Assembly (NCBI GenBank): GCA_964472315.1
Contig: CAYYJS010000003.1
Location: 1 to 64,000, forward strand
DNA: 64,000 bases
Direction: 5' to 3'
DNA from: CAYYJS01 sp964472315
GTDB lineage: Bacteria; Verrucomicrobiota; Kiritimatiellia; UBA8416
The notes under the pieces were generated by a model. It made no database searches and was not told where the DNA came from. It saw only the letters and a list, made by a program, of their open reading frames with translations. This document shows positions 44,325-53,217 of the stretch, one piece after another. Position numbers and translations under genes: made by a program. The stretch's first letter is position 1, and each line of letters opens with the position of its first letter.

Positions 44325-45815
44325 CTATGACCGGTAGTTCGGCGCTTCCTTCATGATCTTGACGTCATGCGGATGCGCCTCGTACAGGCCGGCGGCGCTG
44401 ACGCGGGTGAACATACCGGTCGTCTGGAGTTCGCGCATCGTGCGGGCGCCGCAATAGCCGAGAGATGCGCGCAGACCGCCGCAGAACTGCGTCATCACCT
44501 TCTTGACCGTACCGGCGTAGGGGACGATGCCCTCGATGCCCTGCGGCACGAGGTCGTCCGCGTCCACGTTGGCCTGGCCGTAACGCTCGCGGCTGCCCAT
44601 GCCCGCCTGCATCGAGGCGATGCTGCCCATGCCGCGGTAGGCGACATACTGCCGGCCTTGATGGATGATCTTCTCGCCGGGGCTCTCTTCGGTGCCGGCC
44701 AGGATGGAGCCGAGCATGACGCTGTCCGCTCCCGCCACGATGGCCTTGGGTACGTCGCCGGAGTGCCGGACGCCGCCGTCGGCCACGACCGGAAGCGAGT
44801 CGCCCAGCGCCTTGCGCACATGATGCACGGCGCTGATCTGAGGGACGCCGACGCCGCAGACGACGCGCGTGGTGCAGATGGAGCCTGGGCCTATGCCGAC
44901 CTTGACGGCATGGGCGCCGGCATCGCGCAGCGCGAGTGCGCCTTCGCCGGTCGCGATGTTCCCGGCGATGACATCGACATCGGGGAAGTGCGCGACGATC
45001 CATGTGACCATGTCGATGATGCCCTTGGAGTGGCCGTGGGCGCTGTCGACGACGATCACGTCGACTTCGGCGTCGGCCAGCGCCTCGACGCGGGCATGGT
45101 CGGAGGGGCCGACGGCGGCGCCGACGCGCAGGCGGTGCTTGTCATCGCGGCTGTAGAGCGGCTTGACGTTGCTGACGAGCGTCGAGACATCGGTGAAGCT
45201 GTACAAGCCCACGAGTTTGCCGTCACGGACGAGGGGCAGCTTGCCGATCTTGTTGGTCATCATGATGCGGCAGGCGTCGTTGACCGAAGTGTCCGGGCCG
45301 GCGGTTACCGGATTGGGCGTCATGATCTCGGCCACCTTCGACTGCCGGTTCACGCAGAACTTGATGTCGGCGGAGGTGATGATGCCCACCAGCATGTCCT
45401 GGTCGTCGAGCACCGGGAAGCCGCTGAAGTTGTAGCGTTTCTCCGCCTTCCGTTCGAGTACGTCGGCCACGGTCTGACTGGCGCGGAACGTGATGGGGTT
45501 GCGGATCAGACCGTGGAGGTGGTGCTTTACGACGCTGACCTGACGGACCTGTTCGTCGACGGTCAGGTTCTTGTGGATGATGCCGATGCCGCCGCGCAGG
45601 GCCATGGCCACGGACATCGCCGACTCCGTAACGGTGTCCATGGCGGCGCTGAGGAAGGGCATCTTGACCTCGATGCGTGCGGTCAGCTTGCTCGTGATAT
45701 CGGCGTCCGACGGCAGGAAATCGGCATACCGCGTCACCAGCGAAACGTCATCGAAGGTCAAGCCCTCGTGAGGAAAGTGCTGCATGAAATCGTCGACAGC
45801 GGGATTGAACGACAT
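44325..45815 (-). CDS. guaB: IMP dehydrogenase
   Basis: A 496-residue enzyme that oxidises IMP to XMP with NAD+, the committed step of GMP synthesis. It has EGLTFDDVSLVTRYADFLPS at the start, two CBS domains at about residues 95-220 (IMTPNPVTAGPDTSVNDACR, NKIGKLPLVRDGKLVGLYSF), VIVVDSAHGHSKGIIDMV, the catalytic Cys loop GIGPGSICTTRVVCGVG, and YRGMGSIASMQAG with SRERYGQ of the mobile flap. The ATG follows GGAGG. A promoter candidate lies about 43 bp upstream. Length and motifs are normal for bacteria. Confidence 0.97.
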   Translation of the reverse strand: MSFNPAVDDFMQHFPHEGLTFDDVSLVTRYADFLPSDADITSKLTARIEVKMPFLSAAMDTVTESAMSVAMALRGGIGIIHKNLTVDEQVRQVSVVKHHLHGLIRNPITFRASQTVADVLERKAEKRYNFSGFPVLDDQDMLVGIITSADIKFCVNRQSKVAEIMTPNPVTAGPDTSVNDACRIMMTNKIGKLPLVRDGKLVGLYSFTDVSTLVSNVKPLYSRDDKHRLRVGAAVGPSDHARVEALADAEVDVIVVDSAHGHSKGIIDMVTWIVAHFPDVDVIAGNIATGEGALALRDAGAHAVKVGIGPGSICTTRVVCGVGVPQISAVHHVRKALGDSLPVVADGGVRHSGDVPKAIVAGADSVMLGSILAGTEESPGEKIIHQGRQYVAYRGMGSIASMQAGMGSRERYGQANVDADDLVPQGIEGIVPYAGTVKKVMTQFCGGLRASLGYCGARTMRELQTTGMFTRVSAAGLYEAHPHDVKIMKEAPNYRS

Positions 45816-45857
45816 GGCATACGCCTCCGTGACCCTTCATGGGCTGTTGCCTGCGGA

Positions 45858-45886
45858 CAAATAATGCAATCGGCGACGGAAGGCAA
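45858..45886 (-). promoter_or_regulatory. Sigma-70-type promoter for guaB
   Basis: On the minus strand TTGCCT and TATTTG are spaced by 17 bp, with the -10 box 42 bp upstream of the guaB start codon. Confidence 0.4.
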
Positions 45887-45911
45887 GGGAAAAACGGGCA
45901 GCCTGAAAGGG

Positions 45912-46841
45912 TCAGGGGGGGGAGACTTTGAACGTCGGTATCACGGTGCGGCGTTGGACGCCGATGGTGCCGTTGTGGCCCGGGACGATGCCGGACGTGC
46001 CGATCGGGTACGTCTCGAATCGTGTCGGGACGACCAGCGGGCCGCGCACCATGCGGCCCTTGGCGTCGAACACCGCCGGGATGACGGTATACTCGACCGG
46101 CAAAGGACCGTAGACGCCGGTGACGAAACTCGGCCGCGCCGGAAACGTCTCGATCGGAGGTTCGGGTTTCGGCGGCACAAATTTGACGTGTTGCGCCCAG
46201 GCCTCGGCTTCGGCCCGTTCAAGTTCCTCGCGCCGCCTGGCGGCGATGCGTTCCCGTTCCCGGCCCTGTTCCTCCAGCAGGTCGTGCACGGCGACGGCCT
46301 CCGCTTCGGTGATGATGGAGAGGGTGAAATCGCGGCCGTCGCGCGTGACGATGACTGAACCGGGCTGTACGGCGTTCACGCGGAGGCTATCGGCGCCCAG
46401 GGCGATCGTGTCGCCGGTGCGTACGCTGAACCAGGCGCCGCCGGAGATGTCCCTGAGTGTGGCGCGGAAGCCCTCGATCGGGAAGGTTTTGCCCTGATCG
46501 AGGGTTCGCGTGGCGCCGTCGTCGGCGCGCAGGAGCACGCGTCCCGCATCCACCGTCCGCACGATGCCATCGGCGCCCGACTCCTCGCGCCTGGCCGGGT
46601 CATGGCTGACGATCAGCCAGTCGTCGAGCTTCTGGCCCGCCTTGCGGAAGGCGGTGCGCCCGCCGCGGTGGTTGAATGACAGCAGCGCGTCGCCGCTCGC
46701 CTGACGGACGGCCGACATGAAGACGTAATCGAACGCATCCGGCGACAGCGACCAGATGCGTAGCGGCGGCGGGTTGGTCTCGCCGGCGGAACCGATTCCC
46801 GCGGCGCCGATCAAGAGCAGAATGGCCATCGCACGGTTCAT
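45912..46841 (-). CDS. Secreted hypothetical protein
   Basis: A 309-residue protein with a signal peptide (MNRAMAILLLIGAAGIGSAG). The body is rich in short beta strands, with repeats of a SH3/Sm-like character (DGIVRTVDAGRVLLRADDGA, ALGADSLRVNAVQPGSVIVT). A charged helical segment (EEQGRERERIAARRREELER) precedes a Pro-rich tail with VPPKPEPPIETFP. I do not recognise a family. It is probably periplasmic or outer-membrane associated. It lies on the same strand as the YceH-like gene, 61 bp downstream. Confidence 0.6.
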   Translation of the reverse strand: MNRAMAILLLIGAAGIGSAGETNPPPLRIWSLSPDAFDYVFMSAVRQASGDALLSFNHRGGRTAFRKAGQKLDDWLIVSHDPARREESGADGIVRTVDAGRVLLRADDGATRTLDQGKTFPIEGFRATLRDISGGAWFSVRTGDTIALGADSLRVNAVQPGSVIVTRDGRDFTLSIITEAEAVAVHDLLEEQGRERERIAARRREELERAEAEAWAQHVKFVPPKPEPPIETFPARPSFVTGVYGPLPVEYTVIPAVFDAKGRMVRGPLVVPTRFETYPIGTSGIVPGHNGTIGVQRRTVIPTFKVSPP

Positions 46842-46902
46842 GGCGTTTCCTTCCTTGCACTGCCCGCGGTCCCACCGGATCGGGGGCGACGTTGCACTCG
46901 GA

Positions 46903-47583
46903 CTACTTGAACTCGTTGCGGAACCGATCGAACGCCTCGCTCAACGCGGCGAGCGACCGGGTCAGATCCGCGACGGTGTCGGTCAGCGCATCGACCTGAC
47001 GCTGCAACGGCGACTTGCCGGGCGCGGCGGGGGCATCGCCCGGGGTGGCGGCATCCGCGGGGGCGCCTTCGGGGATCGCCGGCGCGCCGCACAGCAGGTG
47101 CACCCAGCGGGGTTCGCGACGGCCTGTTTCGCGGGGAAGCGGCATGACCAGCGGACCGCCCGAGCGCCCGCCCAGACCATCGAGCGTGGTGGCCACGGCT
47201 TCCGGGGTCGCCTCCATCCCGAGGCGTTTGACGCGGGTGCGCAGTTCGGCCACGGTCTCCGGGCCGCGGAGGAGCAGTTCGCAGAGCAGCGCCCGTTCGA
47301 GGGGTTCGAGCAGCATGGTCTCGACGCCGAGGTGGCGGTACTTCGTTACACGGCTTCCGGCCTGCGACACCGTCGCGGCGAGGCGTTCCCGGTAACGGAG
47401 TTCCTCCAGCGCCGCGGCGACGGCCGGTTCGTCGAGCGCCATGACGGGGTCGCGGTTCGACTTCTGGTTGCAGGCGGCCACCAGGGCATTCGCCGTCATC
47501 GGGTAGTACTCCGGCGTCGACATCTCCTTCTCGATCAGCGCGCCGAACACGCGCGCCTCGACGGCGCTCAGTTCAAGTGGCAT
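46903..47583 (-). CDS. YceH/DUF480 family protein (winged-helix-like)
   Basis: A 226-residue protein. Its N-terminal part (LELSAVEARVFGALIEKEMS, TPEYYPMTANALVAACNQKS, NRDPVMALDEP) is the signature of the YceH (DUF480) family, built of two winged-helix-like domains. SRVTKYRHLGVETMLLEP and ERALLCELLLRGPETVAELR match the second domain. The C-terminal 60 residues are Ala/Pro-rich and end in a short coiled coil (TVADLTRSLAALSEAFDRF). The biochemical function of the family is unknown; nucleic-acid binding is plausible. Confidence 0.83.
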   Translation of the reverse strand: MPLELSAVEARVFGALIEKEMSTPEYYPMTANALVAACNQKSNRDPVMALDEPAVAAALEELRYRERLAATVSQAGSRVTKYRHLGVETMLLEPLERALLCELLLRGPETVAELRTRVKRLGMEATPEAVATTLDGLGGRSGGPLVMPLPRETGRREPRWVHLLCGAPAIPEGAPADAATPGDAPAAPGKSPLQRQVDALTDTVADLTRSLAALSEAFDRFRNEFK

Positions 47584-47622
47584 CGCGCCACCTCCTTTCC
47601 GTTTGCTCGTGCATGTGTCCCA

Positions 47623-49383
47623 TCAGGGTTTGAACGACTCGTCGAACGACACCGCGGGGGGGTGCGGGGGAAGCTGCGCGTCGGCGGACATGGCGTCCGC
47701 AAGCTCGGCGGCGGCGTCCGCATCGTACCACCAGTACTGGAGGGCCGAATCGCTGTCACCGTACTTCGACAGGACGGTCGGCGGCGTGCCGAACTTGTTC
47801 CAGTAGAGCAACCGGGTGTAATTGAGGTTCCACAGCAGCACGTAGGGGCATTGCGCGGCGACGCGCACGTCGAGCTCGCGCAGGATGGCATTGCGTTCGC
47901 CGATGTCGAAGATCGTCTTCTGCTTCCCGATCAACGCGTCGACCGCCGGGTCCTTGAAGCCGGTGATGTTGTTGCCGCTCTTGCGGTCGGCCTCGTCCGA
48001 CGCCCACATCGACTGCGGATTACGGAAAATGCCGGCCGTCCACGCGGCCCAGGTCATATCGAAATTGTATTCGTCCATGTCCTTGGACCATGAGGCCCAG
48101 TCCTTGCGTTCGATCTTGAGATCGATGCCGACGGTTTTGAGGTCCTCGCTGTAGATCTGGAGGAACTGGTCGGTGCTCGGCGAGCGCGTGAGGAAATTGA
48201 GGGTGAAGCGGCGGCCGTCCTTTTCCAGGAACCCCGTGGCCGGGTTCGCGGCCCAGCCGGCCTCGTGGAGCAGCGCGATTGCCGCGTCGCGGTCGAAGCC
48301 GATCAAGGCGTTCGTGCAGGGCGCGTCCGGCGTGTAGAGGTCTTCGAAGTAGGATCGGTGCATGAAATACTGGTTGAACATGATCTGCCGGTTCATCTTC
48401 TCGCGGTCCAGGAGATGGGCGAGCGCCCGGCGCACGCGCAAGTCGTCGAAGGGGGCGCGGCGCATGTTCATCGCGAATCCCTGGAATCCGATCGGTTCGT
48501 AGTTCAGTATCCGCTGGCGCACGATCCAGTTGCGCGTGAAGCGGTCGCCCTGGGTCTCCTTGACCCAGAGGCGGGACGTATGCACGGGGAAGATATCGAT
48601 CAGGCCCTTCTTGAGCGACTCGAACGCGTTGTCGGGTTCGGCGTAGAAGCGGAAGACGATCGCATCGAAGTTGAACGTGTGGCGGGCGCTGGGGCGGTCG
48701 CGCCGCCACCAGTCCGCCCGGCGGCGCAGGCGGGCGTGGATGCCTTCCTTGACGTCGTCCAGAACGTAGGGACCCGCGACGACCGGGAAGCTGAAGTTGA
48801 TCTCGTTGAACGGCGCCTTCTCGAAGGCGTGGCGGGGAAGGATGTGGAAACGTCCGGCGGCGGTGAGGTTCTCCCAATGCACTTCCCGGGCCGTGAAGCG
48901 GATGGTGCGCGGGTCGAGCACCTCGGGCGGATCGAACCGTTCGAGCGAGACCTTGTGCGGTCCGGTCAGATTCGTGGGCGACAGGATGGCATCGAATGTC
49001 CATCGCACGTCCGCGGCGGTGATCGGCGTCCCGTCGCTCCATCGGGCGCGCTCATCCAGCGAGAACGTGAAGGTGCGCTTGTCGTCGGAGAGGACCCAAC
49101 GCGCGGCCACGCCGGGGCGGTACTCGGCCGTGACGGGGTCGATGTCGAGCAGCGTGTCGTACATCAAGTCGAACAGCGCGGCGCAGAACGAGTTGTTCGC
49201 GAGGTAGTAGTTGAAGCTTTCCGGGAACTGTCCGACGAAGGTCGAGAGCGAACCGCCCGTCACGGCGCGCGCGTCGGCCAGCGGGTCAGGCGCTTCCTTC
49301 CAATCGGGGGGCGGGAAGGTCTCGTCCGCGGCGGCATGTACGGAAAAGAGGAAAATAAGTGCGCCGGCAAGCGTGCGTGTCAT
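47623..49383 (-). CDS. Extracellular solute-binding protein, family 5 (peptide/nickel type)
   Basis: A 586-residue periplasmic binding protein with a signal peptide (RTLAGALIFLFSVHAAADE). It has the SBP_bac_5 pattern: YDTLLDIDPVTAEYRPGVAA, WVLSDDKRTFTFSLDERARW, SDGTPITAADVRWTFDAIL, and RVRRALAHLLDREKMNRQIM near the middle, followed by DAAIALLHEAGW. It would bind oligopeptides or similar ligands for an ABC importer. No permease or ATPase gene is nearby, so it may work with a transporter encoded elsewhere. A near-consensus promoter lies 36 bp upstream and the start follows AAAGGA. Confidence 0.85.
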   Translation of the reverse strand: MTRTLAGALIFLFSVHAAADETFPPPDWKEAPDPLADARAVTGGSLSTFVGQFPESFNYYLANNSFCAALFDLMYDTLLDIDPVTAEYRPGVAARWVLSDDKRTFTFSLDERARWSDGTPITAADVRWTFDAILSPTNLTGPHKVSLERFDPPEVLDPRTIRFTAREVHWENLTAAGRFHILPRHAFEKAPFNEINFSFPVVAGPYVLDDVKEGIHARLRRRADWWRRDRPSARHTFNFDAIVFRFYAEPDNAFESLKKGLIDIFPVHTSRLWVKETQGDRFTRNWIVRQRILNYEPIGFQGFAMNMRRAPFDDLRVRRALAHLLDREKMNRQIMFNQYFMHRSYFEDLYTPDAPCTNALIGFDRDAAIALLHEAGWAANPATGFLEKDGRRFTLNFLTRSPSTDQFLQIYSEDLKTVGIDLKIERKDWASWSKDMDEYNFDMTWAAWTAGIFRNPQSMWASDEADRKSGNNITGFKDPAVDALIGKQKTIFDIGERNAILRELDVRVAAQCPYVLLWNLNYTRLLYWNKFGTPPTVLSKYGDSDSALQYWWYDADAAAELADAMSADAQLPPHPPAVSFDESFKP

Positions 49384-49418
49384 GGCCAGGGTCCTTTCGC
49401 TGTCGTGAAGATGCGCTT

Positions 49419-49447
49419 AAGATAGCGTCGCACGGACGGGGACTCAA
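49419..49447 (-). promoter_or_regulatory. Sigma-70-type promoter for the solute-binding protein
   Basis: On the minus strand TTGAGT and TATCTT are spaced by 17 bp, with the -10 box 35 bp before the start codon at 49383. Confidence 0.5.
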
Positions 49448-49489
49448 TGGCGAAACGTGGGCGCACGATCGCGGGGCCGGCGGAATATG

Positions 49490-49517
49490 TTGAGCATTCG
49501 CGGTTTCCGTGTATAGC
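49490..49517 (+). promoter_or_regulatory. Sigma-70-type promoter for dxs, giving a leaderless transcript
   Basis: TTGAGC and TATAGC are spaced by 16 bp. The -10 box ends only 9 bp before the dxs ATG at 49527, and no Shine-Dalgarno sequence precedes that ATG, so the mRNA would begin at or next to the start codon. Confidence 0.45.
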
Positions 49518-49526
49518 ATACCGTGC

Positions 49527-51452
49527 ATGAGTCGATTACTGGATCACATCAACAGTCCCGCGGACCTTCAAGCGCTTACGATGGAGGAACTCGATGTCCT
49601 GGCCGGGCAGGTGCGGGAGCTGATCATCGAGACCGTCAGTCGGACGGGTGGCCATCTGGCGTCGAGTCTGGGCGTCGTGGAGTTGACGATCGCCCTGTTG
49701 CGGGCGTTCAACCCGCCGGCGGACAAGCTGCTCTGGGACGTTGGACATCAGACCTATGCCTACAAGATACTGACCGGGCGGCGCGAGCGCTTTGGCACGC
49801 TCCGGCAGTACGGCGGAATTTCCGGGTTCCAGCGGCGTGACGAGAGCGCATACGATGCGTTTGGCGCGGGACATGCGGGCACGGCGTTGTCCGCCGCCCT
49901 GGGCATGGCGGCCGCGCTCGACCTGGACCGCTCGGATGGCCGGGTCGTGGCCGTGCTCGGAGATGCCGCGGCCGGCTGCGGTTTGACGCTGGAAGCGCTG
50001 AACAACATCGCCACCACGACCGAGCGTATGATTGTCGTGCTCAACGACAACGAGATGTCGATCGACCGGAACGTCGGGGCGATGTCGCGTTACCTTGGCG
50101 GCCTGTTGGCCAACCCCCGGTACAACCGCTGGAAGACGTCGGTCGAGCAGGTTGCGCGGCGGATGCACATGGGGTGGCTGCGCAACGCCTACTACCGGAC
50201 CGAGGAAGCGGTCAAGGGCTTGTTTCTGCGCAGCGTGATGTTCGAGGAACTGGGGTTGCGTTACATCGGGCCGATCGATGGCCACGACCTGCGTGCGCTG
50301 TTGGACGCATTCGGCATCGCGCGCGAATCCAGCAAGCCGATCATCGTGCATGTGGCGACCACCAAGGGCAAGGGGTACGCGTTTGCCGAAGCGGATCCGG
50401 GCCGGTGGCATGGGACGTCCGGCTTCGACGTGGTTTCCGGGAAGGGTCGGAGTTCCACGCCGTCGGCGCGGACGTACTCCGATGTGCTCGGCGAGACGCT
50501 GATTGCGTTGGCGTCGCGCGACGAACGCATCGTGGCCGTGACGGCCGCGATGGCTGCCGGGACGGGGCTGGAGGGCTTCGCGACGGCGTATCCGGCACGG
50601 TTCTTCGATGTCGGGATCGCCGAGGAGCACGGGGCCGTTTTTGCGGCGGGGCTTGCGGCGGAGGGCAAGGTGCCGGTGTTCGCCGTGTACTCGACATTCT
50701 TGCAGCGGGCGGTGGATAACGTTCTTCACGACATCTGCCTGCAGGATCTGCCGGTCATTCTGGCCATCGACCGGGCCGGGGTCGTGGGCGACGACGGTCC
50801 GACGCACCACGGCGTGTTCGATATACCGCTGCTGCGCGCGATACCTAACCTGATCTTCATGCAGCCGCGAAACGGCGATGAACTGGCGCGGATGCTGCAG
50901 CTTGCGGTCGCGCTCAGGCGACCGGCGGCGATCCGCTATCCGCGGGGCGTATGCCCGGCGCCGCTGCTCGACGCCAGCGAACCGATGCCGTTGGGGCGGG
51001 CGGAAGTGCTGCGCGAAGGCGCGGCCGTACAGATTTGGGCGCTTGGCGACATGGTGCCGGCGGCGATCGAGATGGCCGACCTCCTGGCGGCGGCCGGCAT
51101 CGTGGCCGGCGTGGTGAATGCGCGGTTCGTGCGCCCGCTCGACCGTGACCTGCTTCTGCGCCAGGCGCGCGAGGCGCGCCTGATCGTGACACTGGAGAAC
51201 GGTGTGGTCACGGGTGGATTCGGCACATGCGTCGGCGAGGCGCTGGGCGAGGCGGGTGCGCTGGTGCGGGTGCTCCGGTTTGGATGGCCGGATGTCTTTG
51301 TGCCGCAAGGGGCGCCCGGCAAACTGCGCGAGCTTTACGGACTGGAGCCGGCGCGGATGGTGCAGGCGGTTCGGTGCGCTCTGGGCGCCGCGCCGAAGGC
51401 TTCTTGCGGATCGGCGGGTGACGGTGTGCGTGTTGCTGGTCCGTGCATGTAG
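49527..51452 (+). CDS. dxs: 1-deoxy-D-xylulose-5-phosphate synthase
   Basis: A 641-residue TPP enzyme condensing pyruvate and glyceraldehyde 3-phosphate, the first step of the MEP isoprenoid pathway. N-terminal motifs are RTGGHLASSLGVVELTIALL and KLLWDVGHQTYAYKILTGRR; the TPP site is VLGDAAAGCGLTLEALNN with VLNDNEMSIDRN (GDA instead of the common GDG). The transketolase middle domain has FFDVGIAEEHGAVFAAGLA and AIDRAGVVGDDGPTHHGVFD. The C-terminal domain is complete. The ATG at 49527 follows a promoter so closely that translation is probably leaderless. dxs-tlyA-nadK form an operon. Confidence 0.95.
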   Translation: MSRLLDHINSPADLQALTMEELDVLAGQVRELIIETVSRTGGHLASSLGVVELTIALLRAFNPPADKLLWDVGHQTYAYKILTGRRERFGTLRQYGGISGFQRRDESAYDAFGAGHAGTALSAALGMAAALDLDRSDGRVVAVLGDAAAGCGLTLEALNNIATTTERMIVVLNDNEMSIDRNVGAMSRYLGGLLANPRYNRWKTSVEQVARRMHMGWLRNAYYRTEEAVKGLFLRSVMFEELGLRYIGPIDGHDLRALLDAFGIARESSKPIIVHVATTKGKGYAFAEADPGRWHGTSGFDVVSGKGRSSTPSARTYSDVLGETLIALASRDERIVAVTAAMAAGTGLEGFATAYPARFFDVGIAEEHGAVFAAGLAAEGKVPVFAVYSTFLQRAVDNVLHDICLQDLPVILAIDRAGVVGDDGPTHHGVFDIPLLRAIPNLIFMQPRNGDELARMLQLAVALRRPAAIRYPRGVCPAPLLDASEPMPLGRAEVLREGAAVQIWALGDMVPAAIEMADLLAAAGIVAGVVNARFVRPLDRDLLLRQAREARLIVTLENGVVTGGFGTCVGEALGEAGALVRVLRFGWPDVFVPQGAPGKLRELYGLEPARMVQAVRCALGAAPKASCGSAGDGVRVAGPCM

Positions 51453-51461
51453 GCTGATCGC

Positions 51462-52202
51462 ATGTCCGCGAAAGAACGACTGGATACGCTGTTGGTGACG
51501 CGTGGACTGATCGAGAGCCGCGAGTTGGCGCGGCGCCTGATTCTGGCGGGCGAGGTGCTGGTGGACGGTCACCCGCGGACGAAGGCCGGGCAGCGTGTGC
51601 CGGTCGACGCCGACCTGGCGGTCAAGGCGAGGCCCCCGTTCGTCAGCCGGGGAGGCGAGAAACTGCGGGTGGCGTTCGAACGGCTCGGCCTGGATGTGCG
51701 CGATGCGGACTGCATCGACGTCGGCGCCTCAACCGGCGGCTTCACGGACTGCCTGCTGCAGCACGGCGCGCGGCGCGTCATCGCCGCGGATGTCGGGCGC
51801 GGACAACTCCATTGGAAGCTGCGTACCGACCCGCGCGTGACAGTCCTTGAAGGTTGCAACGTGCGTTTCCTGACGGCGGGCGATGTGCCATTCGTGCCGA
51901 CCGTGGCGACGTTTGACGTGTCCTTTATCTCGTTGACTTTGGTGATGCCGCCTGTTAGCCAGATCATGGCGACCGCGGGTGTGCTGGTGACGCTGATCAA
52001 GCCTCAGTTCGAAGCGGGGCGCGAGCAGGTGGGCAAGGGGGGTGTGGTTCGCGATCCGCTGGTGCACGAAGCGGTGGTGGCCCGTATCCGGGACTTCGGG
52101 ACCGGCGAACTGGGATTGCACTGGGTGGCCCACTGCGAATCGCCGGTGCGCGGCCCGGCGGGCAACATCGAGTATGTCGCGCTTTGGCGGAAAACGGCAT
52201 GA
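51462..52202 (+). CDS. tlyA: TlyA family rRNA 2'-O-ribose methyltransferase
   Basis: A 246-residue protein with an N-terminal S4 RNA-binding domain (RLDTLLVTRGLIESRELARR, LILAGEVLVDG) and an FtsJ-like SAM methyltransferase domain (CIDVGASTGGFTDCLLQHGA, VIAADVGRGQLHWKLR). TFDVSFISLTLVMP and TLIKPQFEAGREQVGKGG are further TlyA hallmarks. TlyA enzymes methylate ribose in 16S and/or 23S rRNA, and loss confers capreomycin resistance in some bacteria. It starts 9 bp after dxs, and its stop overlaps the NAD kinase start. Confidence 0.93.
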   Translation: MSAKERLDTLLVTRGLIESRELARRLILAGEVLVDGHPRTKAGQRVPVDADLAVKARPPFVSRGGEKLRVAFERLGLDVRDADCIDVGASTGGFTDCLLQHGARRVIAADVGRGQLHWKLRTDPRVTVLEGCNVRFLTAGDVPFVPTVATFDVSFISLTLVMPPVSQIMATAGVLVTLIKPQFEAGREQVGKGGVVRDPLVHEAVVARIRDFGTGELGLHWVAHCESPVRGPAGNIEYVALWRKTA

Positions 52203-53074
52203 AGAGACTTGGGGTTATTGCGAACTGCACCAAGGCGCGTGCGTCGGCGGTGCTCGGGCTGCTGTCGGCGGCAGCCGACCGTGTGGGGCTCGAACTTGTG
52301 TCGTCCGGTGAAGCGGGGCGCCTGCTGGGCGCCGGTTGCCGAGTCGTGGGCGAAGACGCGATGTTCGCCGCGGTCGACGGTGTCATGGTGCTGGGTGGGG
52401 ACGGGACGATGCTCTCCGCGGTGCGGACGCTGGACGGGCGGCCGCTGCCGCTGATCGGCGTCAACATCGGATCGCTCGGCTTCATGACCAGCGTGGCGGA
52501 AGGCGACATCGAGTTCGCGATGGAGTGTCTCGCCGCCGATCGGTACGAAGTGAGCGCGCGGGCGGTGGCCGCGTGTTCCGTGGAGCGGGACGGCGAGCCG
52601 ACGGCGGTGTACCGGGCGCTGAACGATGTGGTGGTTTCGAACGGCGCGTCGACGCGCGTTGCCACGCTCCATGTGATCATCGACGGAAAGCTGTTGACCT
52701 CGTATGTCTGTGACGGACTGATCGTCAGCACGCCGACCGGCAGCACGGGGCATTCGCTTTCGGCGGGCGGGCCGATTGTCACGCCGACGGCACCGGTATT
52801 CGTCCTCAGCGTGATCTGTCCGCACACGCTGAGTTCACGGCCGCTGGTGATCCCCGATACCGCCGAACTCCGCGTCGGATGCGCGGGAAGCGTTTCCGCG
52901 TTGTCGATGGCGGTGGACGGTCAGGTTGGGCAGCCGCTCGATCAAACCGATACGGTGGTGGTGCGTCGCAGTCCGGCGGACGTGCAGTTCATCCATCTGC
53001 CGGGCTACGACTACTTCGCCGTACTGCGGCAGAAGCTGGGGTGGAGCGGGTCGAGCATCGGGCGGCGCGGATAG
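52199..53074 (+). CDS. nadK: NAD kinase
   Basis: A 291-residue enzyme that phosphorylates NAD to NADP. The catalytic GGDG loop is MVLGGDGTMLSAVRTL, followed by LIGVNIGSLGFMTSV. RALNDVVVSNGASTRVATLH is the NE/D substrate motif, and GLIVSTPTGSTGHSLSAGGP and ICPHTLSSRPLVIP are conserved. The ATG overlaps the tlyA stop. The dxs-tlyA-nadK order is common in diverse bacteria. It supplies NADPH pools that the nearby Nfn pair would help reduce. Confidence 0.95.
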   Translation: MKRLGVIANCTKARASAVLGLLSAAADRVGLELVSSGEAGRLLGAGCRVVGEDAMFAAVDGVMVLGGDGTMLSAVRTLDGRPLPLIGVNIGSLGFMTSVAEGDIEFAMECLAADRYEVSARAVAACSVERDGEPTAVYRALNDVVVSNGASTRVATLHVIIDGKLLTSYVCDGLIVSTPTGSTGHSLSAGGPIVTPTAPVFVLSVICPHTLSSRPLVIPDTAELRVGCAGSVSALSMAVDGQVGQPLDQTDTVVVRRSPADVQFIHLPGYDYFAVLRQKLGWSGSSIGRRG

Positions 53075-53150
53075 GGGGGCGGTGCGTCCTTGGCGAGAAG
53101 GGATCGCGCAAGCGGGGCGGTTGGCGGTTAAGAAGGCGGTCCATCCAGCC

Positions 53151-53180
53151 TTGCGCGAAGCGGCGGGGATGGGGTAAGGT
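53151..53180 (+). promoter_or_regulatory. Possible promoter for the small Cys-rich protein
   Basis: TTGCGC and TAAGGT are spaced by 18 bp, with the -10 box 37 bp before the start at 53218. The -35 match is weak. Confidence 0.3.
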
Positions 53181-53217
53181 CTGAGCCGGAACACCATTAA
53201 CGGAGAGGTTTTTTGCG

